From Sphingorhabdus sp. 109 (GTDB lineage Bacteria > Pseudomonadota > Alphaproteobacteria > Sphingomonadales > Sphingomonadaceae), in the NCBI RefSeq assembly GCF_902506555.1, contig NZ_LR732707.1:2003565-2067564 (forward strand): a stretch of DNA of 64,000 nucleotides, in the 5' to 3' direction. Below the pieces are notes generated by a model. It had not been told where the DNA came from. It saw nothing but the letters and a program-made list of their open reading frames with translations, and ran no database searches. The position numbers and the translations under genes were made by a program. Below are positions 36,222 through 44,854 of this stretch, one piece after another; the first letter of the stretch is position 1; every line of letters starts with the position of its first letter.

Positions 36222-37874
36222 ATGACAAAACGCACCGGAGCACAAATTCTCGTCGATCAGCTGGTCATCCAGGGCACCGAGCGAATCTTCACTGTTCCCG
36301 GCGAAAGCTTCCTCTCCGTGCTCGACGCGCTCCACGACTGCGGCACGATCCAGACCGTATCCACCCGGCAGGACGGCAGCGCCGCTTTCATGGCCGAAGC
36401 CGATGGCAAGATGACCGGCGCGCCCGGCATTGCCTTTGTCACCCGCGGCCCCGGCGCGACCAATGCCAGCATCGGCGTCCACACCGCGATGCAGGACAGC
36501 ACGCCGATGATCCTGTTCATCGGCGATGTCGCCCGCGATGACCGCGACCGTGAAGGCTTTCAGGAAGTCGATTTCGCAGCGATGTTCACGCCGCTCGCCA
36601 AATGGGCGGCCCGGATCGATAATGCCGCCCGGATCCCGGAATATGTTGCGCGCGCCTTTGATACCGCCAGTTCCGGACGCCCCGGACCAGTGGTGCTATC
36701 CCTGCCCGAGGACATGTTACGCGACGAAGTCGAGGCGCTTGACCGGCCGAAGGTGATACCCCCAGCCCAGCCACTTTGCCCCGACGCGATGATGACGCTC
36801 ACCGACATGTTGCGCGATGCCACCGACCCTATCGCGATCATCGGCGGCGCGGGCTGGAGCGCCAAGGCCAGACATTATTTCGCCCAATATGCTGAGCGTA
36901 TCGGCCTGCCGGTGGCGGTCGCGTTCCGGCGACAGGATAATTTCCCCAACGAAAGTCCGGTCTATGCCGGCAATCTCGGCTACGGCCCCAATCCCAAATT
37001 GACCCAGCGAATAAAAGAGGCTGACCTGATCATTGCGGTCGGCGCGCGGCTCGGCGAGGCGACCACCGATGGCTATACATTGATCACCCCCGACCATCCC
37101 GACCAGATTCTCGTCCACGTCCATCCCGATCCCGACGAGCTCAACCATGTCTATCGCACCGACCTGCCGATCTGCGCCGAAATGGACGAGTTCGCCGAAC
37201 AGGCCACGCTATGGGACGATGATCTCCTCATTTTCGACGCAGGCAAGGCCGCGCATCAGGACTATCTGGACTGGTCGAGCCCGAAACCCACTGCCGCCAA
37301 GCTCGACCTGGGCCAGTGCGTAGCGGAGATGCAGCAGCAGCTTCCCGCCGACGCGATTATCTGCAACGGCGCCGGCAATTTTTCCGGCTGGTGGCACCGC
37401 TACTGGAAATATGGCGCCTTTCCCAGCCAGCTCGCTCCGACCAGCGGCGCCATGGGCTATGGCGTCCCGGCCTCGGTGGCCGCATCCCTGCGCTTCCCCG
37501 ACCGCGTGTCCGTGGTTATCGCAGGCGACGGCGACTTTATGATGAACGGTCAGGAACTGGCAACCGCGATACAGTATGAGGCGAACCTGCTGGTGCTGGT
37601 GATCGACAATGGCAGCTTCGGCACCATCCGCCTGCATCAGGAACGCGAATATCCGGCGCGGCTGTCGGCAACATCGCTGAAGAACCCGGATTTCGCGACA
37701 CTGGCAAGGGCCTATGGCGGCTGGAGCGCGACGGTGGAAAGCACCGACGACTTTGCGCCGGCTTTATCCGAGGCCATGAAACGCAAGGGATTAAGATTGC
37801 TTCACTTGAAAACCGACGTCGAATTTCTGACCGCTGCCGGCGCGACCGTGAGCGGATTGCGAAGCGCCGACTAG
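36222..37874 (+). CDS. Thiamine diphosphate-dependent enzyme, acetolactate-synthase-like
   Basis: A 550-residue ThDP enzyme of the pyruvate oxidase/acetolactate synthase family. The three family domains are visible: the PYR domain with the catalytic Glu in FTVPGESFLSVLDAL, a central Rossmann-like domain (about 195-325, AIIGGAGWSAKA) and the PP domain with the ThDP/Mg motif GDGDFMMNGQELATA ending in the Asn-Gly-Ser stretch. It has no regulatory partner subunit, so it is probably not the biosynthetic IlvB; a catabolic decarboxylase or ligase is more likely. A strong RBS (GGAGAGA) precedes the start. The stop shares CTAG with glutaminase. Confidence 0.85.
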   Translation: MTKRTGAQILVDQLVIQGTERIFTVPGESFLSVLDALHDCGTIQTVSTRQDGSAAFMAEADGKMTGAPGIAFVTRGPGATNASIGVHTAMQDSTPMILFIGDVARDDRDREGFQEVDFAAMFTPLAKWAARIDNAARIPEYVARAFDTASSGRPGPVVLSLPEDMLRDEVEALDRPKVIPPAQPLCPDAMMTLTDMLRDATDPIAIIGGAGWSAKARHYFAQYAERIGLPVAVAFRRQDNFPNESPVYAGNLGYGPNPKLTQRIKEADLIIAVGARLGEATTDGYTLITPDHPDQILVHVHPDPDELNHVYRTDLPICAEMDEFAEQATLWDDDLLIFDAGKAAHQDYLDWSSPKPTAAKLDLGQCVAEMQQQLPADAIICNGAGNFSGWWHRYWKYGAFPSQLAPTSGAMGYGVPASVAASLRFPDRVSVVIAGDGDFMMNGQELATAIQYEANLLVLVIDNGSFGTIRLHQEREYPARLSATSLKNPDFATLARAYGGWSATVESTDDFAPALSEAMKRKGLRLLHLKTDVEFLTAAGATVSGLRSAD

Positions 37875-38824
37875 CCGAACACCGACCATCCTGTCTGTCG
37901 GACCAGTTCCTCCAGTGCGAAACCGCCGACCCGGGATGTCCCTGCCCTGTTTAAACCGGGCGACCAGACGGCAATCGTGCCCTGCCCCGGCGCAACGGCC
38001 AATATGCCGCCACCGACGCCGCTTTTGCCCGGCAGACCGATGCGATAGGCAAAGTCGCCGCTATTGTCATAATGACCGCTGGACATCATCACCGCCAGAA
38101 TCCGGCGGCAGCGCTGGCGGGTGACGACTTGCTCGCCGGTGACAGGATCGCGGCCACCATGGGCCAGGAATAATGCGGCCCGCGCCAGCTGGCGGCAGGT
38201 CACGGCCACCGCGCAATGGCGAAAATAGGCAGCAAGAGCCTTTTCCACCGGATTGGCCATATTGCCGAAATCCGCCATGAAATGTGCCAGCGCCCGGTTG
38301 CGCGAGCCCGACTCCGCTTCCGACAGGGCAACAGCGCTGTCGATCTGGATCGTGTCATCCTGCGCCAGCCGCCGCAACATCGTCAGCAGCTCGACCACCG
38401 CCGGCTCGGCACCGTCGCTGTCCGCGCAATAATGTTCGACCAGATGATCGGTGGTCACGATCGCGCCTGCGTTGATCAGCGGGTTGCGCGGTATGCCCTG
38501 TTCATTTTCCAGCTGGACGATCGAGTTGAACGGCGAACCTGACGGCTCCCGCCCGACCCGGTCCCAAAGCCGGTCGCCGACCGCCTTGAGCGCCAGTGAA
38601 AGAGTGAAAATCTTGGAGATGCTCTGCATCGAAAAAGGCTCGTCTGAATCGCCCAGCGTTTCCATTCGTCCATCGGACAGCGCCACCGCCAGCCCGAATT
38701 TGCGCGGATCAACGCTGGCCAGCGCCGGAATATAGTCGGCGACCTTTCCCGTCCCGATTTCAGGTGCGACAGCCCGTTCCACTGCCTGCAAAATCTCCGG
38801 CCAGTCCGAATTGTCTTCACTCAC
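37871..38824 (-). CDS. glsA: Glutaminase (GlsA family)
   Basis: Glutaminase hydrolyses glutamine to glutamate and ammonia. The 317-residue protein has the serine beta-lactamase-like fold: SMQSISKIFTLSLAL carries the nucleophilic Ser in SxxK, followed by NPLINAGAIV, and the C-terminal GKSGVGGGILAVAPG. These match the bacterial GlsA/YbaS family and the length fits. It overlaps the end of the EVE gene by 8 bases, so the two are cotranscribed. Confidence 0.94.
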   Translation of the reverse strand: MSEDNSDWPEILQAVERAVAPEIGTGKVADYIPALASVDPRKFGLAVALSDGRMETLGDSDEPFSMQSISKIFTLSLALKAVGDRLWDRVGREPSGSPFNSIVQLENEQGIPRNPLINAGAIVTTDHLVEHYCADSDGAEPAVVELLTMLRRLAQDDTIQIDSAVALSEAESGSRNRALAHFMADFGNMANPVEKALAAYFRHCAVAVTCRQLARAALFLAHGGRDPVTGEQVVTRQRCRRILAVMMSSGHYDNSGDFAYRIGLPGKSGVGGGILAVAPGQGTIAVWSPGLNRAGTSRVGGFALEELVRQTGWSVFG

Positions 38825-39227
38825 CCGCCATCTCCAGTATCGCCTGCCATTCCCGCTCCGTCACCGGCGCCACCGACAAGCGCGTCTGCCGGATGATCGC
38901 CAGATCTTTCAGCTCGGGATTCTGCTTCATCGCTTTCAGCGGCACCGGCCGGGCCAGTTTCCGCACCGGCTTCACCTTGACCACCACCCAGCGGTCGGGG
39001 TCAGTCGTCACATCGGGCGAAGCCTCTTCGCCCACTTCCATGATGCCAACCACGTCCAGCCCCTGGCGCGAATGATAGAAAAAAACCTGATCGCCTTTCT
39101 GCATCGCCTTCATATTGTTCGACGCCTGCGCATTCTTGACGCCGTCCCAGGTGCCTTCGCCCTCGGCGACCAGATCATCCCAGCCATATTCGTCCGGCTC
39201 CGATTTCATCAGCCAATATTGCGGCAT
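38817..39227 (-). CDS. EVE domain protein
   Basis: A 136-residue protein with the EVE fold, related to PUA and YTH domains that bind modified nucleobases. It shows the diagnostic MPQYWLMKSEPDEYGWDDL start, WDGVKNAQASNNMKAM, GDQVFFYHSRQG and VVGIMEVGEEASPD. EVE proteins are thought to bind modified bases in RNA or DNA; the ligand here is not known. The ATG at 39227 has GGAGAG upstream and matches the universal family N-terminus, so the longer frame is rejected. It is followed by glsA. Confidence 0.93.
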   Translation of the reverse strand: MPQYWLMKSEPDEYGWDDLVAEGEGTWDGVKNAQASNNMKAMQKGDQVFFYHSRQGLDVVGIMEVGEEASPDVTTDPDRWVVVKVKPVRKLARPVPLKAMKQNPELKDLAIIRQTRLSVAPVTEREWQAILEMAGE

Positions 39228-39273
39228 ATCACTCTCCTTCGCTGCGCAGCCGATGCTAGCCGACACTGTGCAA

Positions 39274-39305
39274 ACAAAAAAGGCCCCGCAGCGAAGCGAG
39301 GCCTT
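39274..39305 (-). terminator. Rho-independent terminator after the first fasciclin gene
   Basis: AAGGCCCCGC at 39280-39289 pairs with GCGAGGCCTT at 39296-39305 with one mismatch and a 6-base loop. On the minus strand the stem is followed by TTTTTGTTTG. It begins 22 bases after the fasciclin gene stop, which lies at 39328. Confidence 0.85.
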
Positions 39306-39327
39306 GTTTGTCCTGGGATATCCGAAC

Positions 39328-39897
39328 CTATTTAGGCATCAGGATCGCGTCGATGACGTGCAGCGTGCCGTTGGTCGATTCCACATCGGCCTGGGTAATA
39401 TTGATCTTGTTGCCGGCGCCGTCCTCTAGAACGATCTTGTCGCCTTCCATGCTGGCCTTGATCACGCCGCCCTGCAGGGTGGTGATGCTGGCGGTGCCGC
39501 CGCCGTCGGTGATCGCCTTGGCGATGTCGGCAGAAGTCATGCTGCCCTCGACGAGGCTATATTTCGTGATGTCGGCCAGCGCGTCCTTGTTATCCGCATG
39601 CATCAGCTCGCTCAGCTTTTCCGCGTCCATCTTGTTGTAGACTTCGTTGCTAGCAGCAAATGCCGTATAGGAACCATCGCCATCGAGCTCGGCACCAACG
39701 CCGGAAAGCCCCAGCAAGGTGCTCGCGGTGCTGAGGTCGGGATTGGCCTGCAGTACGGCGATCAGGTTGGTCGGCTTCGCCTCGTCGGCGATGCGCGCGT
39801 CGAGCAGTTCCTGGTTCTCTTCGCTCAATTCCGAAGAACAGGCCGGTACCAGTGCCAGAAGTGATGATGCCAGAATGATTTTGGGGGCGTTGAACAT
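39328..39897 (-). CDS. Fasciclin domain lipoprotein (copy 1)
   Basis: A 189-residue secreted protein. The N-terminal signal ends in a lipobox (LALVPACSS, Cys near 20), then one FAS1 domain with TLLGLSGVGAELDGDG, YTAFAASNEVYNKM (the H1-like box) and the H2-like end TLHVIDAILMPK. FAS1 domains mediate adhesion or bind polysaccharide in bacteria. It has its own terminator, separate from copy 2 upstream, so the two can be expressed independently. The FAS1 boxes are more divergent than in copy 2. Confidence 0.88.
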   Translation of the reverse strand: MFNAPKIILASSLLALVPACSSELSEENQELLDARIADEAKPTNLIAVLQANPDLSTASTLLGLSGVGAELDGDGSYTAFAASNEVYNKMDAEKLSELMHADNKDALADITKYSLVEGSMTSADIAKAITDGGGTASITTLQGGVIKASMEGDKIVLEDGAGNKINITQADVESTNGTLHVIDAILMPK

Positions 39898-40016
39898 GAA
39901 TTTCCTTTCTTGTGATCAATCCGCCTGACGCACCATACGACCAGGCGATGATGAAATTCGAAGGCGCGGGTTAGCGTTGCCTGCACCAGAAGGAAACCCA
40001 CAAAAACCCCAATAGA

Positions 40017-40046
40017 AAAGGGCTCCACCTAGCGGTGAAGCCCTTT
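40017..40046 (-). terminator. Rho-independent terminator after the second fasciclin gene
   Basis: AAAGGGCTCCACC at 40017-40029 pairs with GGTGAAGCCCTTT at 40034-40046 with one mismatch and a 4-base loop. On the minus strand the stem runs into CTTTTCTATT. It begins 30 bases beyond the stop of the upstream fasciclin gene and separates it from copy 1. Confidence 0.87.
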
Positions 40047-40075
40047 CCGGTGCATCATGGTTCGGGGGGGATCTA

Positions 40076-40657
40076 TCATCCCGGCATGACGACCGTATCG
40101 ATGGCGTGGATCACACCGTTGGAGGCCTCGACATCGGTTAGAATGACCGTCGATTTGCCGCCGGCTTCGTCTTCGAGAATGACCGAGTCGCCGTCCAGTG
40201 TAGCTTTCAGCAGTCCGCCCTGCACCGTGGTCAGCACTGCGGTGCCACCGCCATTGGTGATCGCGCTGACGACATCAGCCGCTTTCAGCTCGCCCGCGAC
40301 CACATGATAGGTCAGCAAGCCGGTCAGATCCGCTTTCTTTTCCGGGGTCAGCAAGGCGTTCAGCGTGTCGGGATCGACCTTGGCAAAGGCGTCATTGGTC
40401 GGTGCAAAGACGGTAAACGGACCCTCGCTGCCCAGAGTGGCTGCCAGGTCCGCCGCGGTGACTGCGGTGACCAGCGTCGAAAAATCGGCATTGCCGACCG
40501 CAACGTCGACAATCGTTCCGCTGTCGACCGGTGCAGTGTCATCGGCCATAGCGTCGACAGACGTTTCGTCCACAGCGGCCTGGGGCGCTTCGGTCGAGCA
40601 AGCCGCAAGAGCGATGGCGGCGGTAGTTGTAAGTATCATCTTGGGGGAAATACGCAT
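40076..40657 (-). CDS. Fasciclin domain lipoprotein (copy 2)
   Basis: A 193-residue secreted protein with a signal ending in the lipobox AIALAACST (Cys near 20), an acidic linker (residues about 22-50) and one FAS1 domain. The domain shows LVTAVTAADLAATLGSEGPF, TVFAPTNDAFAKVDPDTL (H1 box), YHVVAGELKAADV and GVIHAIDTVVMPG (H2 box). It is a close paralogue of the next gene downstream. Likely role: outer-membrane or periplasmic adhesion or matrix contact, by analogy with other bacterial FAS1 proteins. Confidence 0.92.
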   Translation of the reverse strand: MRISPKMILTTTAAIALAACSTEAPQAAVDETSVDAMADDTAPVDSGTIVDVAVGNADFSTLVTAVTAADLAATLGSEGPFTVFAPTNDAFAKVDPDTLNALLTPEKKADLTGLLTYHVVAGELKAADVVSAITNGGGTAVLTTVQGGLLKATLDGDSVILEDEAGGKSTVILTDVEASNGVIHAIDTVVMPG

Positions 40658-40781
40658 GATAGGCCTTTCAAAATTGCAAATGCATCCCTGCCGGTCGCCA
40701 GCGCGACCTGCGTTCGGATGTTCACGAAATGGGGCATATCGGGACCGGTGAAAACCTGTCCTTTGAGGCGTATCGGCTGAT

Positions 40782-41549
40782 TCAGCCCTTGCCGAGATGG
40801 ACGAAGTCGCGTTCGAAGCTCTTCAGGCTGGCACCGCCATCGACGTGGACTATCTGTCCGGTAACCGCCTTGGCGCGGGCCAGATAGAGGACCGCGTCGG
40901 CGATATCGTCCGGATCGGGAAGGCGGCCGAGCGGCATCATTGCAGTGATATTGGCAAGCTGCTCCTCACCATATTCGCCCGCCGTCAGCGTTAGTCCCGG
41001 CGCGACGCCGTTGACGCGGAGCATGTCCGCGCAGGCAACCGCCAGCGAACGGACCGAACCGGCCAGTGCCTGTTTGGACAGCGTGTAGCTCAACTGGTCA
41101 CGATTGGGGTTGCGAATGCGCTGGTCCAATATGTGGATAACGCAGGCCCGCTCGCTATCTCCGGACCGGCGCTCGTGGAGAGCCGTGGTCAGCAGCACAG
41201 GCACCATGCTGTTAACCCGAAAATGGCTCTGCAAATCCCGTTCAACCAGAGAGCTGACATTATCTTGCCCGAATATCGAGGCGCTGTTCACGATCAGGTC
41301 CGGCGTCCGGCCGAAATGTTTAACGACCGCGTCCATCAGCGACTCGGCGGCCCCCTCATCGAGAAAATCCTGCTGGAAGCCGGCCCACTCGCAGTCCGTA
41401 TCCTCGAGTTTTTCCGACAGCTCTTGCTGGGGAACAGCATCGCTATTGCCATGCAACGCCAGCGCATAGCCGCACTCCGCCAGCCGCATGGCAATGGCCG
41501 CCCCGACCCGCTTCACCCCGCCTGTGACGAGCGCCAGCGGTCTGGTCAT
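40782..41549 (-). CDS. SDR-family pteridine-reductase-like protein (FolM-like)
   Basis: A 255-residue short-chain dehydrogenase. The cofactor loop reads TGGVKRVGAAIA, i.e. TGxxxRxG rather than the usual TGxxxGxG, which is characteristic of PTR1/FolM pteridine reductases. The active site YTLSKQAL (Tyr and Lys) and NSASIFG are present, and the tail holds QIVHVDGGASL. Its start overlaps the folB stop as ATGA, so coupling to dihydroneopterin aldolase supports a pterin substrate. A role as dihydrofolate or dihydromonapterin reductase is an inference from motif and context. Confidence 0.8.
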   Translation of the reverse strand: MTRPLALVTGGVKRVGAAIAMRLAECGYALALHGNSDAVPQQELSEKLEDTDCEWAGFQQDFLDEGAAESLMDAVVKHFGRTPDLIVNSASIFGQDNVSSLVERDLQSHFRVNSMVPVLLTTALHERRSGDSERACVIHILDQRIRNPNRDQLSYTLSKQALAGSVRSLAVACADMLRVNGVAPGLTLTAGEYGEEQLANITAMMPLGRLPDPDDIADAVLYLARAKAVTGQIVHVDGGASLKSFERDFVHLGKG

Positions 41550-41917
41550 TTCCGGCCCCGGCTAAGCGTGATGCCGATCTGCTCCCCTTTTTCGGAAATC
41601 AGCAGTTTGACGATCTTCACCGTGACACGAAGGATATCCTTGTCCTGCAGAAACAGCGTCTCGATGATATGGTCCGCGACCGCCTCGATCAGCTTGAAAT
41701 GCACGCCCTCGGGCAGCGCATCCGTCGCGGCATGTTTCAGGTCCATGTAATTTTTCGATTGGTCGAGCGGCGTGTCCGCTTCGTAACGCTCCTGTACCTT
41801 CAGTTCCGCCGCGATCGAAATGCGCAAGGGCTGCGGCAAATGCGTCTCTTCGGAATAGATGCCGGTGAGCACGTCGACATCAAGGTCGTTCACTTCCAGG
41901 AGCAATGTGTCTGTCAT
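41546..41917 (-). CDS. folB: Dihydroneopterin aldolase
   Basis: FolB converts dihydroneopterin to hydroxymethyldihydropterin in folate synthesis. The 123-residue protein has the T-fold pattern: LEVNDLDVDVLTGIYSEET at the N-terminus, SKNYMDLKHAATDAL in the middle and FKLIEAVADHIIETLF, which holds the catalytic Glu-Ala helix, with VTVKIVKL near the end. The conserved first helix/strand residues are somewhat diverged (for example GIYSEET instead of G-x-x-x-x-E-R), so I rate it slightly below certainty. Confidence 0.85.
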   Translation of the reverse strand: MTDTLLLEVNDLDVDVLTGIYSEETHLPQPLRISIAAELKVQERYEADTPLDQSKNYMDLKHAATDALPEGVHFKLIEAVADHIIETLFLQDKDILRVTVKIVKLLISEKGEQIGITLSRGRK

Positions 41918-41954
41918 AGATAATATCTGACCATGTTAGCGGGGAAATGGCAAG

Positions 41955-42839
41955 TCAGGCGGACCAGCGCGCGAATATCGCGGTCGGCAGCAGCAGCCCG
42001 CGCGCTTCCTCGCGCACCGCCAGCTCCCCGACCTCGATCGTACCGCCAAGATGGGCCAGTTTCTCGTTCAGCAGCGAGCCCAGCGCCAGCGCCGACATAC
42101 GCACGGCATAGACCGTGAGAAACATACAGCGGCTTTCGTTGTCGAGCAGCTTGCCGCAATTCTCAACCAACCCTGCCAGATGTTCTTCCAGCCGCCAGAT
42201 TTCACCATCCGGCCCGCGGCCGTATTTCGGCGGATCCATCAGGATCGCATCATAGCGCCGTTCGCGGCGAACTTCGCGGGCAGCAAATTTGGCCGCATCG
42301 TCGATGATCCAGCGGATCGGGCGGTCGGTCATGCCCGACAGAGCCGCATTGTCGCGCGCTGCCGTCACCGATTTCTTCGACGCATCGACATGGACCAGAT
42401 TGGCGCCCGCTGCCGACAGCGCCAGCGTACCAACGCCAGTATAGCCGAACAGATTCATCATCTGCGGCGTTTCGACATCCTGCAGATTGCCACGGAACCA
42501 GCGCCAGACCGGGTCCATGTCGGGGAAATAGGCAAGATGCCGGAACGGCGTACACTGGGCCGTGAAGGTGACTTCTTCCCAGTCCATCTGCCAACCGTCC
42601 GCCGGCACATTATTGTTCAGATGCCAGCGTCCGCCGCCATCATCGTCAGAGGCGGGAATGAATTCGCCATCCGCCTGCCAGTCGTCACGGGCTGGCGCCC
42701 ACATCGCCTGCGGCTCGGGGCGGATGAAATGATATTGGCCGTAGCGTTCCAGCTTGCGGCCATGACCGGAATCCACCAGCGTATAATCACTACGCGGGTC
42801 GCTGATCATCAATATCGGGTTAGCGCTGCTTTCAGCCAT
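41955..42839 (-). CDS. Class I SAM-dependent methyltransferase (RlmI-like)
   Basis: A 294-residue methyltransferase of the type related to 23S rRNA m5C methyltransferase RlmI. Seen: a SAM-binding motif MMNLFGYTGVGTLALSAAGA, VHVDASKKSVTAARDNAAL (motif II) and IRWIIDDAAKFAAREVRR, then the catalytic-type DPPKYGRGPDGE. The N-terminal PUA domain found in RlmI is missing; about 95 residues of unrelated sequence come first. Target RNA is therefore uncertain. Its start overlaps the thrC end by 8 bases. Confidence 0.82.
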   Translation of the reverse strand: MAESSANPILMISDPRSDYTLVDSGHGRKLERYGQYHFIRPEPQAMWAPARDDWQADGEFIPASDDDGGGRWHLNNNVPADGWQMDWEEVTFTAQCTPFRHLAYFPDMDPVWRWFRGNLQDVETPQMMNLFGYTGVGTLALSAAGANLVHVDASKKSVTAARDNAALSGMTDRPIRWIIDDAAKFAAREVRRERRYDAILMDPPKYGRGPDGEIWRLEEHLAGLVENCGKLLDNESRCMFLTVYAVRMSALALGSLLNEKLAHLGGTIEVGELAVREEARGLLLPTAIFARWSA

Positions 42840-44235
42840 TGGTCGGCGTGGCGTTGGACATGATAAAGTCTTTTACCGCGTCATAGTCACCCGGCAGTTT
42901 CTTATATTTTTCCTCTCGGTCAAACAAATCGCCAACCCGGCGCGGCAGCGATGGACGGATGCCGGTCGCCCGTTCCACTGCATCGGGGAATTTCGCTGGA
43001 TGGGCCGTAGCCAGCGTAACCACCGGAACGGACGGATCGAGATCGACATGCTGCGCCGCCGATAAGCCGATAGCGCTATGCGGGTCGATGATCTGGCCAG
43101 CTTTGTCCTGCGCCCAGCGCATGGCCAGCGCCATGTCATCCGGATCAACGCGATGGCTGGTGAATAGCGACGCCGCCGTTTCCCGCATCTCGGAATCCAG
43201 CTGCATATTATGATTTTTCTCGAACTCCGCCATGCGCGCTGCGGTTTTGGCGCCGTCGCGCCCTTCCAGATCGAAGAGCAACCTTTCGAAATTGCTGCTG
43301 ACCTGAATATCCATTGACGGGGCAGCGGTCGGTGTCACGGTGCCGGTGGAATAGTCGCCGGCACTGAGCGCCCGGTGGAGAATATCATTCACATTGGTCG
43401 CCACGATCAGCCGCTCGACCGGTAGCCCCATTTTCGAAGCGACATAGCCGGCGAAAACATCGCCAAAATTGCCTGTCGGCACCGAGAAAGCGACTTTGCG
43501 ATGCGGCGCGCCCAGCTGGCTCGCCGAATAGAAATAATAGACGATCTGCGCCATCAGCCGGGCCCAGTTGATCGAGTTGACTGCTGAAATCGAGAAGCGA
43601 TTGGTCACTTGCTGATCCGCGAACATCCGTTTGACCATCGCCTGGGCATCGTCGAAGCTACCATCAATCGCGATATTGTGGACATTGGGCGCGAGCACCG
43701 TCGTCATCTGTCGCCGCTGGACGTCGGATATCCGGCCGTCGGGGTGGATCATGAAAATATCGACCTTGTCGCGCCCGGCCAGGGCGTCGATCGCCGCGGA
43801 TCCGGTGTCACCGGAGGTCGCGCCGACCACGGTCAGATGTTTGTCCTGCCGGGCGAGAAATTTTTCGAAGAACAGGCCGAGTATCTGCAAGGCCACGTCC
43901 TTGAAGGCCAGAGTCGGCCCGTGGAACAGCTCCAGCAACCATTGCTGTCCGTCGAGTTGCACCAGCGGGGTCACCGCATCATGGGAAAAGCGGCCATATG
44001 CCTGCTTGCACAGATCCCGCAATTCCCCCTCGTCGAGCGCATCGCCGACAAAGGGCTGCATCACCCGGACAGCAACCTCGACATAGGAAAGACCCGCCAT
44101 GGCGGCAATTTCCTCCGGGCTGAATGACGGCCATGATTCGGGCACATAAAGGCCGCCATCGCCGGCCAGTCCGGCCAAGGTGACTTGTTCGAAATTCAAT
44201 GGCGACGCAGCGCCTCTGGTAGAGATATAGTCCAT
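42832..44235 (-). CDS. thrC: Threonine synthase
   Basis: ThrC converts O-phosphohomoserine to threonine with PLP. The 467-residue protein matches the longer class: MDYISTRGAASPLNFEQV at the start, the PLP lysine in FHGPTLAFKDVALQ, GATSGDTGSAAIDAL (phosphate loop), and NINDILHRAL-like VNDILHRALSAGDYS. The ATG at 44235 fits the family start and lies 13 bases after the SURF1 stop; the longer frame overlaps SURF1. Its place behind the cytochrome oxidase cluster suggests shared transcription rather than shared function. Confidence 0.95.
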   Translation of the reverse strand: MDYISTRGAASPLNFEQVTLAGLAGDGGLYVPESWPSFSPEEIAAMAGLSYVEVAVRVMQPFVGDALDEGELRDLCKQAYGRFSHDAVTPLVQLDGQQWLLELFHGPTLAFKDVALQILGLFFEKFLARQDKHLTVVGATSGDTGSAAIDALAGRDKVDIFMIHPDGRISDVQRRQMTTVLAPNVHNIAIDGSFDDAQAMVKRMFADQQVTNRFSISAVNSINWARLMAQIVYYFYSASQLGAPHRKVAFSVPTGNFGDVFAGYVASKMGLPVERLIVATNVNDILHRALSAGDYSTGTVTPTAAPSMDIQVSSNFERLLFDLEGRDGAKTAARMAEFEKNHNMQLDSEMRETAASLFTSHRVDPDDMALAMRWAQDKAGQIIDPHSAIGLSAAQHVDLDPSVPVVTLATAHPAKFPDAVERATGIRPSLPRRVGDLFDREEKYKKLPGDYDAVKDFIMSNATPTNG

Positions 44236-44248
44236 GATGGCGAGCGGG

Positions 44249-44854
44249 TTAGGACAAGTTGCCGGATTGGGCAACGCCCTTGTTGCGGCCACGCAATGCG
44301 AGCAGAAAAATCACCAGCGCGATCGCGGCGAAGATGAACCACTGGACGGCATAGGACATATGGTTGTTGGGGATATCTTCCAGCGCCGGTGGCTGGCTTT
44401 TTTGCAGCCCCGCAACCGGTTCGCTGGCCACCAGACGGATGACATATTGGCTGTCCGGCGCGATAATGCCGTCGACCACCCCGCCTGCCCAGTCCGGATT
44501 GTCGGGCCGGGTGGACCAGCCGGCAACGATCTGCGCGCCCGGGCCTTCTGCGCCGGCAGTCCGGCACTGGGCGATATGCGCCCAGCCCGACTGCCCGCTG
44601 GCGCTTCGTCCGCTGGTGGAGCGCCAGCCGATGACTTCCAGGCAGTTCACGCTTGATTTGCGGAAATAGGGCGCATCATCTTCATCGGGCACAGCCGGAT
44701 AGGCAATGGCGGGCAATGCGGATGCGGCCGCGTAGCTTTCCAGTAATCCGTTTTTCCATTCGGCCCGCTGCAACTGCCAGACGCCAAGGCCGGTCATGAT
44801 CGCCACGGCGATCAGGACAAGAATTGTTCCGAATATCGGCAGGCGCCGGATCAT
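44249..44854 (-). CDS. SURF1 family oxidase assembly protein
   Basis: A 201-residue SURF1 (Shy1) protein, which helps insert heme a into cytochrome c oxidase subunit I. It has two transmembrane helices, one at each end (about residues 5-26 and 168-188), and a periplasmic domain between. The family marks are WQLQRAEWKNGLLE near the start and the C-terminal NNHMSYAVQWFIFAAIALV. It overlaps the DUF983 gene by the ATGA junction and lies in the cta operon, consistent with the role. Confidence 0.92.
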   Translation of the reverse strand: MIRRLPIFGTILVLIAVAIMTGLGVWQLQRAEWKNGLLESYAAASALPAIAYPAVPDEDDAPYFRKSSVNCLEVIGWRSTSGRSASGQSGWAHIAQCRTAGAEGPGAQIVAGWSTRPDNPDWAGGVVDGIIAPDSQYVIRLVASEPVAGLQKSQPPALEDIPNNHMSYAVQWFIFAAIALVIFLLALRGRNKGVAQSGNLS

